Part shown: positions 9,135-17,099 of the stretch, in pieces | Numbering within the stretch: the stretch's first letter is position 1 | Layout of the letters: the number at the start of each line of letters is the position of its first letter | Source: an uncultured Erythrobacter sp. | GTDB lineage: Bacteria; Pseudomonadota; Alphaproteobacteria; Sphingomonadales; Sphingomonadaceae | Direction: 5' to 3' | Length of the DNA stretch: 64,000 nt | Assembly (NCBI RefSeq): GCF_958304185.1 | Contig: NZ_OY284436.1 | Coordinates: 17,501-81,500, forward strand | The notes under the pieces: model-generated | The model's database searches: none | What the model saw: the letters and a program-made list of their open reading frames with translations, nothing else | What the model was told of the DNA's origin: nothing | Program-made: the position numbers and the translations under genes

Positions 9135-11569
9135 GCGGCCTCTCCTTCGACGCGGGCCGCGCGGTTGGCTTCGGACAGTGCGGCGAGCAGGCCTTCGCGG
9201 TCATAGCGGTAGATCGTCTCGCAGCCCGGCGGCGCATCGGGCTGATCGCGCAGGCGAATCACGCGCGCTGGCAGCGCGCGGCCCAGCGCTTCGGCGACTT
9301 CGAACACATCGTCGAACACAATCCCGATCGCGGCGGGGTCGGCGGTGCCTTCGGGCAGGATGTCATACCCGGCGCTGGCGACCAGCGGGGCGAGAATGGT
9401 GCGCGCCCATTCGCCATCGGGCAGCAGGCAACGCGGGCGGGCGGCGGCCAGCGGCGGCTCGCCATGCAGCGCGAACAGTGCGTGGGCATCGATCAGCGTG
9501 ACGGGCTGGCCCCCGATCAGCGTCATGGCTTCGGCCAGCGCGTCTTCCGGCACCGGGTGCAGCGCGTCCTTGAGCTCGACCGCATCTTCTACTTCGCGGA
9601 CCGCATACAGCAGTTCGCACGCTCCGTCCGACAGGCGCAGCAGGCGCACGCGCGGCAGGGCCAAGGCTTCTTCGGGCAGGCCGATCAGCGGCAGGATTAA
9701 CCCGTCGATCACCACCCGCGGGCGGGCGGCGGACCGATCGATGGCAGATGCTGGCGCAGTTTCGATCCGCTGCACCAGTTCGAGGCGAACAGCGGAGCGG
9801 CGTCCGGCAAAATCGGTGAACAGCATCGCGCGCGGCGCGTCGGCCGTGACAACCGTCTCGCCCTCCAGCGGCCCGATGGTGCGCACCCGGGTATCGGACA
9901 TCAGGTTGTGCTGGCTGGCGATGTTGGCGACATCGAGCAGCAGCACCGGCTGGCCATCATCGAGCAGAGTCGATCCGGCATAAAGACCCGAGCGCATTAC
10001 CGCAGGCGCAAGCGGCTTGACCACCAGATCACCGTGATTGTGGATGCCCTCGACCGCGAGCGCGAACAGATCGCCGCTGGCGAGCCGCAGCATCACCAGC
10101 GTCGGCTCCCGCGCCGCAATTTCGCAGGTGTTGAGGCCCAGCACCTCGCCCAGCATCAGGCACGGCACCCGGTTGCCGCGGAAGGTGACCAGCGCGGTCT
10201 CGCCCATCCGGGTGAAATCGAGCGCGCGGGCTGATGCCTGGACGATTTCCTCGACATAGCTTTGCGGGATGGCGAAGCGATGCCCGCCGACATCTACCGT
10301 CAGGCCGGCGATGATGCTGAGGGTGAGGGGGATTTGGAGGCTGAACAGCGTGCCCTGGCCCGGAACGCTGGTGACCTTGATGCTGCCGCCGACCTTTTCG
10401 AGGTTCTGGCGCACCACATCGAGTCCCACCCCTCGCCCGGAAACATTGCTGACAGTCTCGGCGGTGGAGAAACCGGGTTCGAAGATGAGGTTGAGGATCT
10501 TGTCCCGGCTCATCGTCTGCCGCTCTGACGCGGTGATGAGGCCGGTGGCGATCGCCTTGGCGGCAATGCGGTCCTCGTCCAGCCCGCGCCCGTCATCCGA
10601 GATTGCGATGCTGATGGTGTTGCCCGATTGGCGCGCGGCGATGGCCAGCAGGCCGATTTCGCGCTTGCCGTGAGCGAGGCGGGCAGACGGCAACTCGATC
10701 CCGTGGTCGACCGCGTTGCGAATGAGGTGGGTGAGCGGATCGCGGATCGTCTCGATCATCTCGCGGTCGAGTTCGACATCGCCGCCGTCGAGATCGACCA
10801 TGACCTGCTTACCGAGTTCGGCGCTGAGATCGCGCACCAGCCGGGGCAGCGCGCCGAACAGCGTCTCGATCCGCTGCATCCGCATCCGGGTGATCGCGTC
10901 GCGCACATCGGAGAGGATGGTGGTGAGGCGCTCGAACGGGCCATCAATCGTTGGCTGGTTGCCCGCCTGCCGCAGCCGGTGGGCCAGATCATTGCGCGCC
11001 AGCACCATGTCGGAAACGCCGCTCATCACCCGGTCAAGCAGTTCGACCGGCAGGCGGATGGTGCGTTGGGCGGCGGCATCGGCGCGGCGATAGGGTGCTG
11101 CTTGCTCCTCGCCAGGGCCGAGTAGCGCGTCAGCCGGTGCGTGCAGAGGTGGGTTGGCCCCCTCCTTGATCCCTGTCAGCCTGTCGCTTGGGGCTGTTTC
11201 ATGGGAAGCATCCACGGCAGCGATCAGGCTTTCATCGCCGCCTTCGGGAAACTCGTCACCCGCTTCGATCGCGTCAATCATCAGGGCGATACGGTCGATG
11301 ATGGCGAGGACAGCGGTGACCAATTGCTGGTCAGGCTCACGCCGTCCGGCGCGGCAATCCGCCAACGCGTCTTCGGCGACATGGCTGAGGCTGGCCAGGC
11401 GCGGGAAGTCGAAGAAGCCGCAATTGCCCTTCACGGTGTGGACGAAGCGGAAGATCGTATCGAGCCGCGCGCGGTCAGCCGGATCCGCCTCCCACGCGAC
11501 GAGTTCGCCGCCGGAAGCCTCCAACATCTCGCGGGTCTCTGCGATAAAATCCGCCAGCAGATCGTCCAT
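9131..11569 (-). CDS. cheA: CheA chemotaxis histidine kinase with degenerate C-terminal receiver-like domain
   Basis: This 812-residue kinase reads the state of the receptor array. The Hpt domain carries the phospho-accepting His44 in FVHTVKGNCGFF. A dimerisation segment follows near 170-230. The ATPase domain shows HLIRNAVDHGIE (N box), SDDGRGLD and GRGVGLDVVRQ. The CheW-like P5 domain begins near LFSLQIPLTLSIIAGLTV. A second CheW-like region follows, and the last roughly 110 residues (PRCLLPDGEWARTILAPL onward) look like a response-regulator receiver without the acidic pocket or phospho-Asp. No separate P2 (CheY-binding) domain is obvious; a low-complexity linker occupies that place. It is the first gene of the operon, 62 bases downstream of a MATE gene on the same strand. 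Confidence 0.94.
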   Translation of the reverse strand: MDDLLADFIAETREMLEASGGELVAWEADPADRARLDTIFRFVHTVKGNCGFFDFPRLASLSHVAEDALADCRAGRREPDQQLVTAVLAIIDRIALMIDAIEAGDEFPEGGDESLIAAVDASHETAPSDRLTGIKEGANPPLHAPADALLGPGEEQAAPYRRADAAAQRTIRLPVELLDRVMSGVSDMVLARNDLAHRLRQAGNQPTIDGPFERLTTILSDVRDAITRMRMQRIETLFGALPRLVRDLSAELGKQVMVDLDGGDVELDREMIETIRDPLTHLIRNAVDHGIELPSARLAHGKREIGLLAIAARQSGNTISIAISDDGRGLDEDRIAAKAIATGLITASERQTMSRDKILNLIFEPGFSTAETVSNVSGRGVGLDVVRQNLEKVGGSIKVTSVPGQGTLFSLQIPLTLSIIAGLTVDVGGHRFAIPQSYVEEIVQASARALDFTRMGETALVTFRGNRVPCLMLGEVLGLNTCEIAAREPTLVMLRLASGDLFALAVEGIHNHGDLVVKPLAPAVMRSGLYAGSTLLDDGQPVLLLDVANIASQHNLMSDTRVRTIGPLEGETVVTADAPRAMLFTDFAGRRSAVRLELVQRIETAPASAIDRSAARPRVVIDGLILPLIGLPEEALALPRVRLLRLSDGACELLYAVREVEDAVELKDALHPVPEDALAEAMTLIGGQPVTLIDAHALFALHGEPPLAAARPRCLLPDGEWARTILAPLVASAGYDILPEGTADPAAIGIVFDDVFEVAEALGRALPARVIRLRDQPDAPPGCETIYRYDREGLLAALSEANRAARVEGEAA

Positions 11570-11585
11570 TAGGTGCGCAACCTCT

Positions 11586-11606
11586 TAGCCCTTATGGGCA
11601 GGGCTA
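11586..11606. terminator. Short hairpin between the MATE gene and cheA
   Basis: TAGCCCT, seven bases and AGGGCTA form a perfect 7-bp stem in the 62-base gap. It could attenuate read-through from the MATE gene into cheA. There is no T tract, so termination activity is only a guess. Confidence 0.3.
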
Positions 11607-11631
11607 TGCGCCACGGTTGGTTAACAAGCGC

Positions 11632-12999
11632 CTAGCGTGGCACCCAAGCTGGCGCGTGTCTGGCAAAGATATGCCGCACCAGCACCACGGCGGACACCGC
11701 GCCGAACAGATTGGCGGCGAGTTCGGCGGTGTAAATCGCCGCGCTTCCCATCGTAGGCTGCAAGACCAGCGCGACCGGCAGCATCACCAGAAACACCCGC
11801 GCGACTGACTGCATCAGCGCAAAGCCCGCCTTGTCGACCGCGTTCATGATCCCGTTGCCAACGATCAGCAGCCCGAAACCGGCGTAGCCCCACGCGGCGA
11901 TCTTCAGGTAGAGCGCGAACTCGGCGATCACGGCGGGATCATCGGTGAAGATCGCGGCGAAGCTTTCACCTGCCGCCATCATCCCCACTGCGACGAGCAG
12001 CCCCCACACGACGCAGAAGCCCGCGGCATAGAGCGCCGCCTCGCGCGCCCGGTCATGGCGGCCCGCGCCCCAATTCTGTCCGACGATTGCGCCAATCGCG
12101 CCCGATAGGCCGAGCAGCGGGACGATCACGAAGCTCTGCAATCGCCCCGCCGCGCCAAAGCCCGCCACCGCCGCTTCGCTTTCCAGCGCCACCAGCGATG
12201 TCAGAATGGCGAGGCCCAGCGGGTTGATCGCATTGGAGAACGCCGCCGGAAGCCCGACGCGGATGATCGCTTTCGCCGGGTCGATCAGGCTACAATCGCG
12301 CAGCAAAGCGAGGTTCAAGGGCAAGGGCGTCCCGCGCAGCAGCACGAGCGCAGTCAGCACGCCAATGCCCCAACCGATCACGGTCGCATAGGCAGAGCCT
12401 GCGATCCCGAACCCCTCAATGCCGAACCCGCCCATGATCAGGATCGGGTTGAGCACCCAGTTGGCCGCAGCATAGGTGATGCTGACCGTGCTCGTCCGCT
12501 TGGCTTCTCCCTGTCCGCGCAGCACGCCGTTGAAGCCCATGATCGCGAGGCTCAGCGGGAAGCCGCAGGCATAGGGCGTCATGTAGGCGCGGATCAGCGG
12601 CATCAGCGCGGGCGGCGCATTCATCGCGGTGAAGATCGGATCGATCAGCAGCCACAGGGTGAGGCCCATCACCAGCCCGCACAGGACAGCGAAGACGATC
12701 CCGAAATTGGCCCGCCGCGCGGCGCGTTCAAAATCGCCTTCGCCCAGTGCGCGGGCGACGACCGAATTGATGCCGACCATCACGCCGACACCCAGCGAGG
12801 TGCTGGCCACGGCCACCGGGAAGATGAAGCTGATCGCGGCCAGCGGGGCGCTGCCCAATTGGCCGATGAAATAGGCATCGACGATCCCGATCGACATGAT
12901 CGCAGCCACGCCGATGACAGCGGGCAAGGTCTGACTGACCAGATGTCCGGGAATGCTGCCGCTGACCAGTTTCGCAGAAGATAGGGCGGGCGCATTCAT
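11632..12999 (-). CDS. MATE-family multidrug/toxin efflux transporter
   Basis: This protein of about 455 residues has twelve predicted membrane segments in two related halves. The first half begins LVSQTLPAVIGVAAIMSIGIVDAYFIGQLG and contains GINSVVARALGEGD; the second half contains GFGAAGRLQSF and IVGQNWGAGRHDRAREA. These are signature positions of the MATE family, which exports cationic compounds using H+ or Na+ gradients. I start at the ATG beginning MNAPALSS; an in-frame TTG three codons upstream is possible. It diverges from the aldolase-family gene with 94 bases between the starts. The substrate is not predictable. Confidence 0.93.
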   Translation of the reverse strand: MNAPALSSAKLVSGSIPGHLVSQTLPAVIGVAAIMSIGIVDAYFIGQLGSAPLAAISFIFPVAVASTSLGVGVMVGINSVVARALGEGDFERAARRANFGIVFAVLCGLVMGLTLWLLIDPIFTAMNAPPALMPLIRAYMTPYACGFPLSLAIMGFNGVLRGQGEAKRTSTVSITYAAANWVLNPILIMGGFGIEGFGIAGSAYATVIGWGIGVLTALVLLRGTPLPLNLALLRDCSLIDPAKAIIRVGLPAAFSNAINPLGLAILTSLVALESEAAVAGFGAAGRLQSFVIVPLLGLSGAIGAIVGQNWGAGRHDRAREAALYAAGFCVVWGLLVAVGMMAAGESFAAIFTDDPAVIAEFALYLKIAAWGYAGFGLLIVGNGIMNAVDKAGFALMQSVARVFLVMLPVALVLQPTMGSAAIYTAELAANLFGAVSAVVLVRHIFARHAPAWVPR

Positions 13000-13093
13000 C
13001 GTCGCCAAGGCCTAGCGGCAGCCCTCGCGGCTTGCAAAGCATTCCCTCAGCGTGCGATAGCTTGTGCCAAGGATAGACGGAGAGGAACGGCCG

Positions 13094-13858
13094 ATGGCAA
13101 CCCAGCTCAAACCCACGATTGAATGCAGCAAGGAAGAGTGGCAGGCGCGGCTTGACCTCGCGGCGTGCTATCGCATCTTCGACCACCTCGGCTGGTCGGA
13201 ATCGATCTACAACCACATCTCGCTGAAGGTGCCGGGAGAGGCTGACACCTTCCTCATCAACCCGTTCGGGCTGCTGTACAGCGAAGTGACCGCGTCGAAC
13301 CTCGTCAAGATCGATGTCGAGGGCAATAATGTCGGCGGTTCGCCCTATATGGTGAACAAGGCGGGCTTCACCCAGCACGGCTATTTCCACAAGCATCTGG
13401 GCGCGCGGGCGGACGCGATCTGCCATGTCCACACGACGGCGACGATGGCCGTGGCGAGCCATAAGGACGGGCTGCTGCCGACCAATTTCTACGCCTGCAA
13501 TTTCCAGGGCCAGATCGGCTACCACGATTTCGAAGGCATCACCGTGCGCGCCGAAGAAGGCGAGCGGCTGGTGCAGAACCTCGGCAATCACTCCATCCTG
13601 ATGCTGCGCAACCACGGCCCGGTGGTGATGGACCGCACGATCCAGGGGATGTTCGTGAAGATGTGGGCGCTCCAGCGCGCCTGCGAGATTCAGGTTGCGA
13701 CGCTCAGCATGGGCAACCCCGTGCTCGTCCCGCAAGAGGTGGTCGATGTCCACCAGCGTGACCTCTCCGTGATGAGCGGGCAGGGCGGCGCGGGTATGTT
13801 CGATTTCGAGGCGTGGAAGCGCCGGGTCGACAAGATCGACGATAGCTGGCGGCATTAA
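13094..13858 (+). CDS. Class II aldolase/adducin-family protein
   Basis: This 254-residue protein folds like fuculose-phosphate aldolase and adducin head domains. Zinc ligands expected for the family are present in AICHVHTTATMAVAS (His-x-His) and in LRNHGPVV (third His). An early YNHISLKVPGE segment matches the phosphate/substrate loop. The ATG is chosen because AGAGGA precedes it; an upstream in-frame GTG adds ten unconserved residues. Bacterial relatives of this exact type are usually annotated only as class II aldolase/adducin domain proteins, so the substrate is unknown. The next gene, an Fe-S protein, starts 20 bases downstream on the same strand and may be co-transcribed, though no shared pathway is evident. 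Confidence 0.88.
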   Translation: MATQLKPTIECSKEEWQARLDLAACYRIFDHLGWSESIYNHISLKVPGEADTFLINPFGLLYSEVTASNLVKIDVEGNNVGGSPYMVNKAGFTQHGYFHKHLGARADAICHVHTTATMAVASHKDGLLPTNFYACNFQGQIGYHDFEGITVRAEEGERLVQNLGNHSILMLRNHGPVVMDRTIQGMFVKMWALQRACEIQVATLSMGNPVLVPQEVVDVHQRDLSVMSGQGGAGMFDFEAWKRRVDKIDDSWRH

Positions 13859-13878
13859 GCCCGCTTTAGGCCCACCCC

Positions 13879-14427
13879 ATGTCCCGCATGACCGTCAACG
13901 AACGGCCGGTCGAGTTCGACCTCGATCCCCGTATGCCGCTGCTCTACGCGCTGCGTGAGGCGATGAACCTCACCGGCACCAAGGCGTGTGGGGGCGGGGC
14001 GGAATGTTCGGGCGCGTGCATGGTGTTGGTCGATGGGGTGGCGCTGCGGTCTTGCGCGATCACGCTGGCCGAGGCTGAGGGGCGTTTGATCACGACGATC
14101 GAGGGGGTGTCGCGCGATCGTTCGCACCCCGTGCAGCAGGCGATGGTGGCGCAGCAGGCGATCCAGTGCGGGTATTGCACCCCCGGCATCGTCATCGCGG
14201 TTGCCGCGCTGCTCCAGCGCAACCCCGTGCCGACCCGCGAGGATATCGACGCGGCGGTCCCCAATATCTGTCGCTGCGGGGTGTATCCGCGGCTGATCAA
14301 GGCGGTCGAGCAGGCGGGCCGCGTGGGGCAGCGGCAGGAGCGGATCAGCGCCGCGCCTGCCCCCGGCATCAGTCCCGAAGACGCCGCCAAGGCCGTCCCG
14401 GCACTGCGAGTGCCCACGCCGGAATAA
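13879..14427 (+). CDS. Orphan [2Fe-2S] protein of the molybdenum hydroxylase small-subunit type, atypical cysteine spacing
   Basis: This 182-residue protein has the two-domain layout of the small subunits of xanthine-dehydrogenase-type enzymes. A plant-ferredoxin-like domain is followed by a helical domain with QCGYCTPG (Cys97, Cys100) and CRCG (Cys131, Cys133), both canonical. The N-terminal cluster motif is unusual. Cysteines fall at 37, 43, 47 and 59, giving C-x5-C-x3-C-x11-C, where the family normally has C-x4-C-x2-C-x11-C. The alanine/proline-rich tail after residue 150 is also extra. No molybdopterin-binding large subunit or FAD subunit lies nearby. It would transfer electrons if it has a partner elsewhere; otherwise its role is unclear. 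It converges on a TonB receptor with four bases between stops. Confidence 0.88.
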   Translation: MSRMTVNERPVEFDLDPRMPLLYALREAMNLTGTKACGGGAECSGACMVLVDGVALRSCAITLAEAEGRLITTIEGVSRDRSHPVQQAMVAQQAIQCGYCTPGIVIAVAALLQRNPVPTREDIDAAVPNICRCGVYPRLIKAVEQAGRVGQRQERISAAPAPGISPEDAAKAVPALRVPTPE

Positions 14428-14431
14428 CCGC

Positions 14432-16600
14432 TCAGAACCGTGCCGACACCGTCAGCCGTGCGTTGATCGGCGGGGCCACGGTCAGCTCGTCAGCCGAATG
14501 GGCAGTGGGGAAATAGAGCTCGTCCAGCAGGTTCTCGACGTTGAGCTGCACCCGCAGGTTCGGGTTCACATCATAGAACACCGCCATATCGACCCGCGCA
14601 TAGGCGGGCAGGGTGGCGGTGTTGCCATTGTCCGCAAAAGTCTCGTCCTGCGCGGTCAGGCCCAGCCCGAAGCCGAGTTGATCGGTCGCCTGCACATTGT
14701 TCCAGATTGAGAACATATGCTCAGGCAATTCGCGCACCCGGCGCCCGGTCGGGCCCGTGCGGCTTTGCTGTTCGCCATCGAGATAGGAATAGCCTGCCGT
14801 CAGGAACCAGCCAGGGGTCACCTGCCCTTGGAACTGCGCTTCGAACCCGCGAATACGGGAATCGATCACGTCGAGCGTGTCAGGATTGCTGTCCGCCACC
14901 TGCGGCGAAGATTGTTCGATCTGGAACACCGCCGCCGTCAGCGACAGGCCCGCGCGGATATCCCACTTCACGCCCGCTTCAAGGTTGGAGAAGGTATCGG
15001 GATCGAGCGCATCGTTGGGCGGATTGATATCGGCAAACTGATCGCCCGAGCGCGGCAGGAAGGTTTCCGAATAGCTGCCGTAGAGCGAGAGGTTATCCTG
15101 CGGCTTGAGGATCACCCCGACCCGCGGGGTGACTTCCTCGTCCTTGCGGGTGCGCACCGCGCCGGTGCGGTTGTCGAGCACGGTGATCTCAAAGCTGTCG
15201 AACCGCGCGCCGAGCACGACCCGCAGCCAATCGGCAATCTTCACCTCGTCCTGAATATAGGCCGAGAAGACGGTCAGATCGGCCTCGGTATCATCATTGA
15301 GCGAAGTGAAGCCCACCCGCGTCGTGCGCCCGCTCGCCAGCGTGCCGACCCCGCCGCGCAGAGGGAAGGGCCGGACCGCCGAAAAGAACTCGACATCGGC
15401 ACGGCGGCCATCGGCGACCGCCGTGTCGAACACCGCGTTGAAGCGGTCGTTGTTGTTGCTGGTATCAATATACTCGCCGCCCACGATCAGCGTGTGCCCG
15501 ATCCCGCCCGTGGCAAACTCGCCGATCAGATTGCCCGACAGGACAAGGTTCTGGCGCTGGTTGGTGTCGATATAGCCGTCCATCGCGACGATGTTGGTCG
15601 CGGGCGTGTAGCCAATGGGGAAGAAGTTGGCGTAAACCTTGGAATAGTCACCCCACGAGGCGGTGAAGTTGCCCTTGAGATTGTCCGAGAAGCTGTGCTG
15701 CACCGCGCCGCGCAGGACGTGCGCTTTGAAGGTCGCGTAGTTGTTGTCGGGATCGCCGAAGGTGATGCGCTTCAGCGCGCGGACCGGATCGCCATTGTCG
15801 TCCGACGGGATGCCGCGATCGATGAAGCGTTCGTGATCAAGATATTCGTAGCTGAGATCGATCGTCGTCGCGCTGCCGAGTTCGGCGCGGAAGGTCGGAT
15901 TGATGCTGATCTGCTCGCCATCATAAAGATCGCGGTGATTGTCGAGATGCTCGTAGGCGGCGTTGATCCGCAGCGCCGAGGTGTCGCTGGTCGCCAAGTT
16001 AAGGTCGGCCCAGATGTCATAGGCGCCGAAGGTATCGACCGAGGCCCGCACGCCGCCGAAGGTCTCCCCCACGACGCCCTTCTTGGTCACGCGGTTGAGA
16101 ATGCCGCCTGTCCCGCCGCGACCGAACAGCAGCGCGTTGGGGCCGCGCAGGATTTCGACCTGCTCGAGATTGTAGAGCCCGCGGTAGTATTCGACATCAT
16201 CGCGCACCCCGTCAACGAAGAAGTCGGCGGTGGAGCGGACGCCGCGGAACACCACGGAATCGCGGTGGCCTTCGCCCTGCGAATTGGTGACTCCGGGGGT
16301 GTAGTTGACGATGTCGCTGATGCTGTCGAAGCCCTGCCGCACGATTTGGTCGGCGGTGGTGATCGAAAGCGATTGCGGTACGTCGATGATTGGCGTGGGC
16401 GTGCGCAGCGCGTTGATCTGGTCGGCATAGAGCACGTTGCCGGTGACGATGATGTTGGGGCCGCGCTCTCCTGTGTCGTCGGCCTCCGCGCTGTCCGCCG
16501 CAGCAGCTTCGCTGGCGTCCGGAGCGGTATCGGCGAGCGCCGGGAAGGCGATGCTGGCGCAGCCGAGGAACAGGGCACAGCGCGCGGCGCGGAGAATCAT
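14432..16600 (-). CDS. TonB-dependent siderophore receptor (catecholate type)
   Basis: This 722-residue outer-membrane receptor has a signal peptide ending near FPALA (residue 23). The TonB box/plug region reads IIVTGN and DVPQSLSITTADQI. The plug core shows RGVRSTADFFVDGVRD and VEILRGPNALLFGRGGTGGILNRVTK, typical of Fiu/FhuE-like siderophore receptors. The beta barrel ends in an aromatic residue (VSARF), as required for outer-membrane insertion. It should import ferric siderophores using TonB-ExbBD energy. AAGGT precedes the ATG, and a Fur-like palindrome lies in the divergent region shared with arsC. The substrate is not determined by sequence; catecholate is my reading of plug similarity. 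Confidence 0.92.
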   Translation of the reverse strand: MILRAARCALFLGCASIAFPALADTAPDASEAAAADSAEADDTGERGPNIIVTGNVLYADQINALRTPTPIIDVPQSLSITTADQIVRQGFDSISDIVNYTPGVTNSQGEGHRDSVVFRGVRSTADFFVDGVRDDVEYYRGLYNLEQVEILRGPNALLFGRGGTGGILNRVTKKGVVGETFGGVRASVDTFGAYDIWADLNLATSDTSALRINAAYEHLDNHRDLYDGEQISINPTFRAELGSATTIDLSYEYLDHERFIDRGIPSDDNGDPVRALKRITFGDPDNNYATFKAHVLRGAVQHSFSDNLKGNFTASWGDYSKVYANFFPIGYTPATNIVAMDGYIDTNQRQNLVLSGNLIGEFATGGIGHTLIVGGEYIDTSNNNDRFNAVFDTAVADGRRADVEFFSAVRPFPLRGGVGTLASGRTTRVGFTSLNDDTEADLTVFSAYIQDEVKIADWLRVVLGARFDSFEITVLDNRTGAVRTRKDEEVTPRVGVILKPQDNLSLYGSYSETFLPRSGDQFADINPPNDALDPDTFSNLEAGVKWDIRAGLSLTAAVFQIEQSSPQVADSNPDTLDVIDSRIRGFEAQFQGQVTPGWFLTAGYSYLDGEQQSRTGPTGRRVRELPEHMFSIWNNVQATDQLGFGLGLTAQDETFADNGNTATLPAYARVDMAVFYDVNPNLRVQLNVENLLDELYFPTAHSADELTVAPPINARLTVSARF

Positions 16601-16668
16601 GGGTTACCTTTCAGACGATCTGGAAGGCCAGCTATTGCAACTTACTCGCATCTGCAAGGGCCCACAGT

Positions 16669-16687
16669 TTGCGAGAGTGATAATCAA
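16669..16687. promoter_or_regulatory. Putative Fur box upstream of the siderophore receptor
   Basis: The 19-mer TTGCGAGAGTGATAATCAA lies 69 bases upstream of the receptor start. Its ends (TTGcgA and TcAA) and the central GATAATC resemble Fur operators. A related sequence, read on the other strand as TTGCGAATGAGAGTCAA, precedes the heme-type receptor at 48.7 kb. Assignment rests on this similarity and on the gene it controls. Confidence 0.45.
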
Positions 16688-16754
16688 CACGCTGTGGCAT
16701 TCGTGTCGCGGCTCGCTTAGGAATACGGGCGGCTCAATCGCAGGGATAGCGGCA

Positions 16755-17099
16755 ATGAAGGCGACGATCTGGCACAATCCGGCTTGCGGCACGTCGAGGA
16801 AGACCTTGGCGATCCTCGAAAACCTCAGCCGGATCGAGGTGACGGTGGTGGAATATCTGAAGACCCCGCCCTCGGCCGAAAAGCTCGCGCAGCTTTATCG
16901 CGACGCCGGGATCACACCCCAGCAAGGCCTGCGTCTGCGCGGCACCGACGCAGCGGAGCGCGGGTTGCCGGATGCCGATGACACTGCGGTGTTGGCGGCG
17001 ATGGTTGCCGACCCGATCCTGATCGAGCGGCCCTTGGTCGAGACCGACAGGGGCGTGCGCTTGTGTCGCCCTCAGGACGTTGTCCTAGAAATTCTCTAG
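16755..17099 (+). CDS. arsC: Glutaredoxin-dependent arsenate reductase, ArsC type
   Basis: This 114-residue protein begins with a short strand followed by WHNPACGTSRKTL, the catalytic-cysteine loop of the plasmid R773/E. coli ArsC class. The conserved downstream block RPLVETDRGVRLCRP is also present, including the arginines that bind the oxyanion. It would reduce arsenate to arsenite using glutathione and glutaredoxin. It is shorter than E. coli ArsC (about 140) because the C-terminal extension is missing, as in many chromosomal homologues. No arsR or arsenite exporter is adjacent, so a housekeeping thiol-oxidoreductase role is also possible. It overlaps the converging MFS gene by four bases. 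Confidence 0.88.
   Translation: MKATIWHNPACGTSRKTLAILENLSRIEVTVVEYLKTPPSAEKLAQLYRDAGITPQQGLRLRGTDAAERGLPDADDTAVLAAMVADPILIERPLVETDRGVRLCRPQDVVLEIL

Noticed and set aside
12728-13855. Minus-strand open frame opposite the class II aldolase-family gene
   Set aside because: It joins antisense aldolase sequence with out-of-frame MATE sequence.
14717-16720. Plus-strand open frame of 667 codons opposite the siderophore receptor
   Set aside because: Antisense shadow; no family resemblance.
16755-17099. An arsenic-resistance operon
   Set aside because: Only arsC is present; the neighbours are a siderophore receptor and an MFS gene that shows no arsenite-exporter feature.
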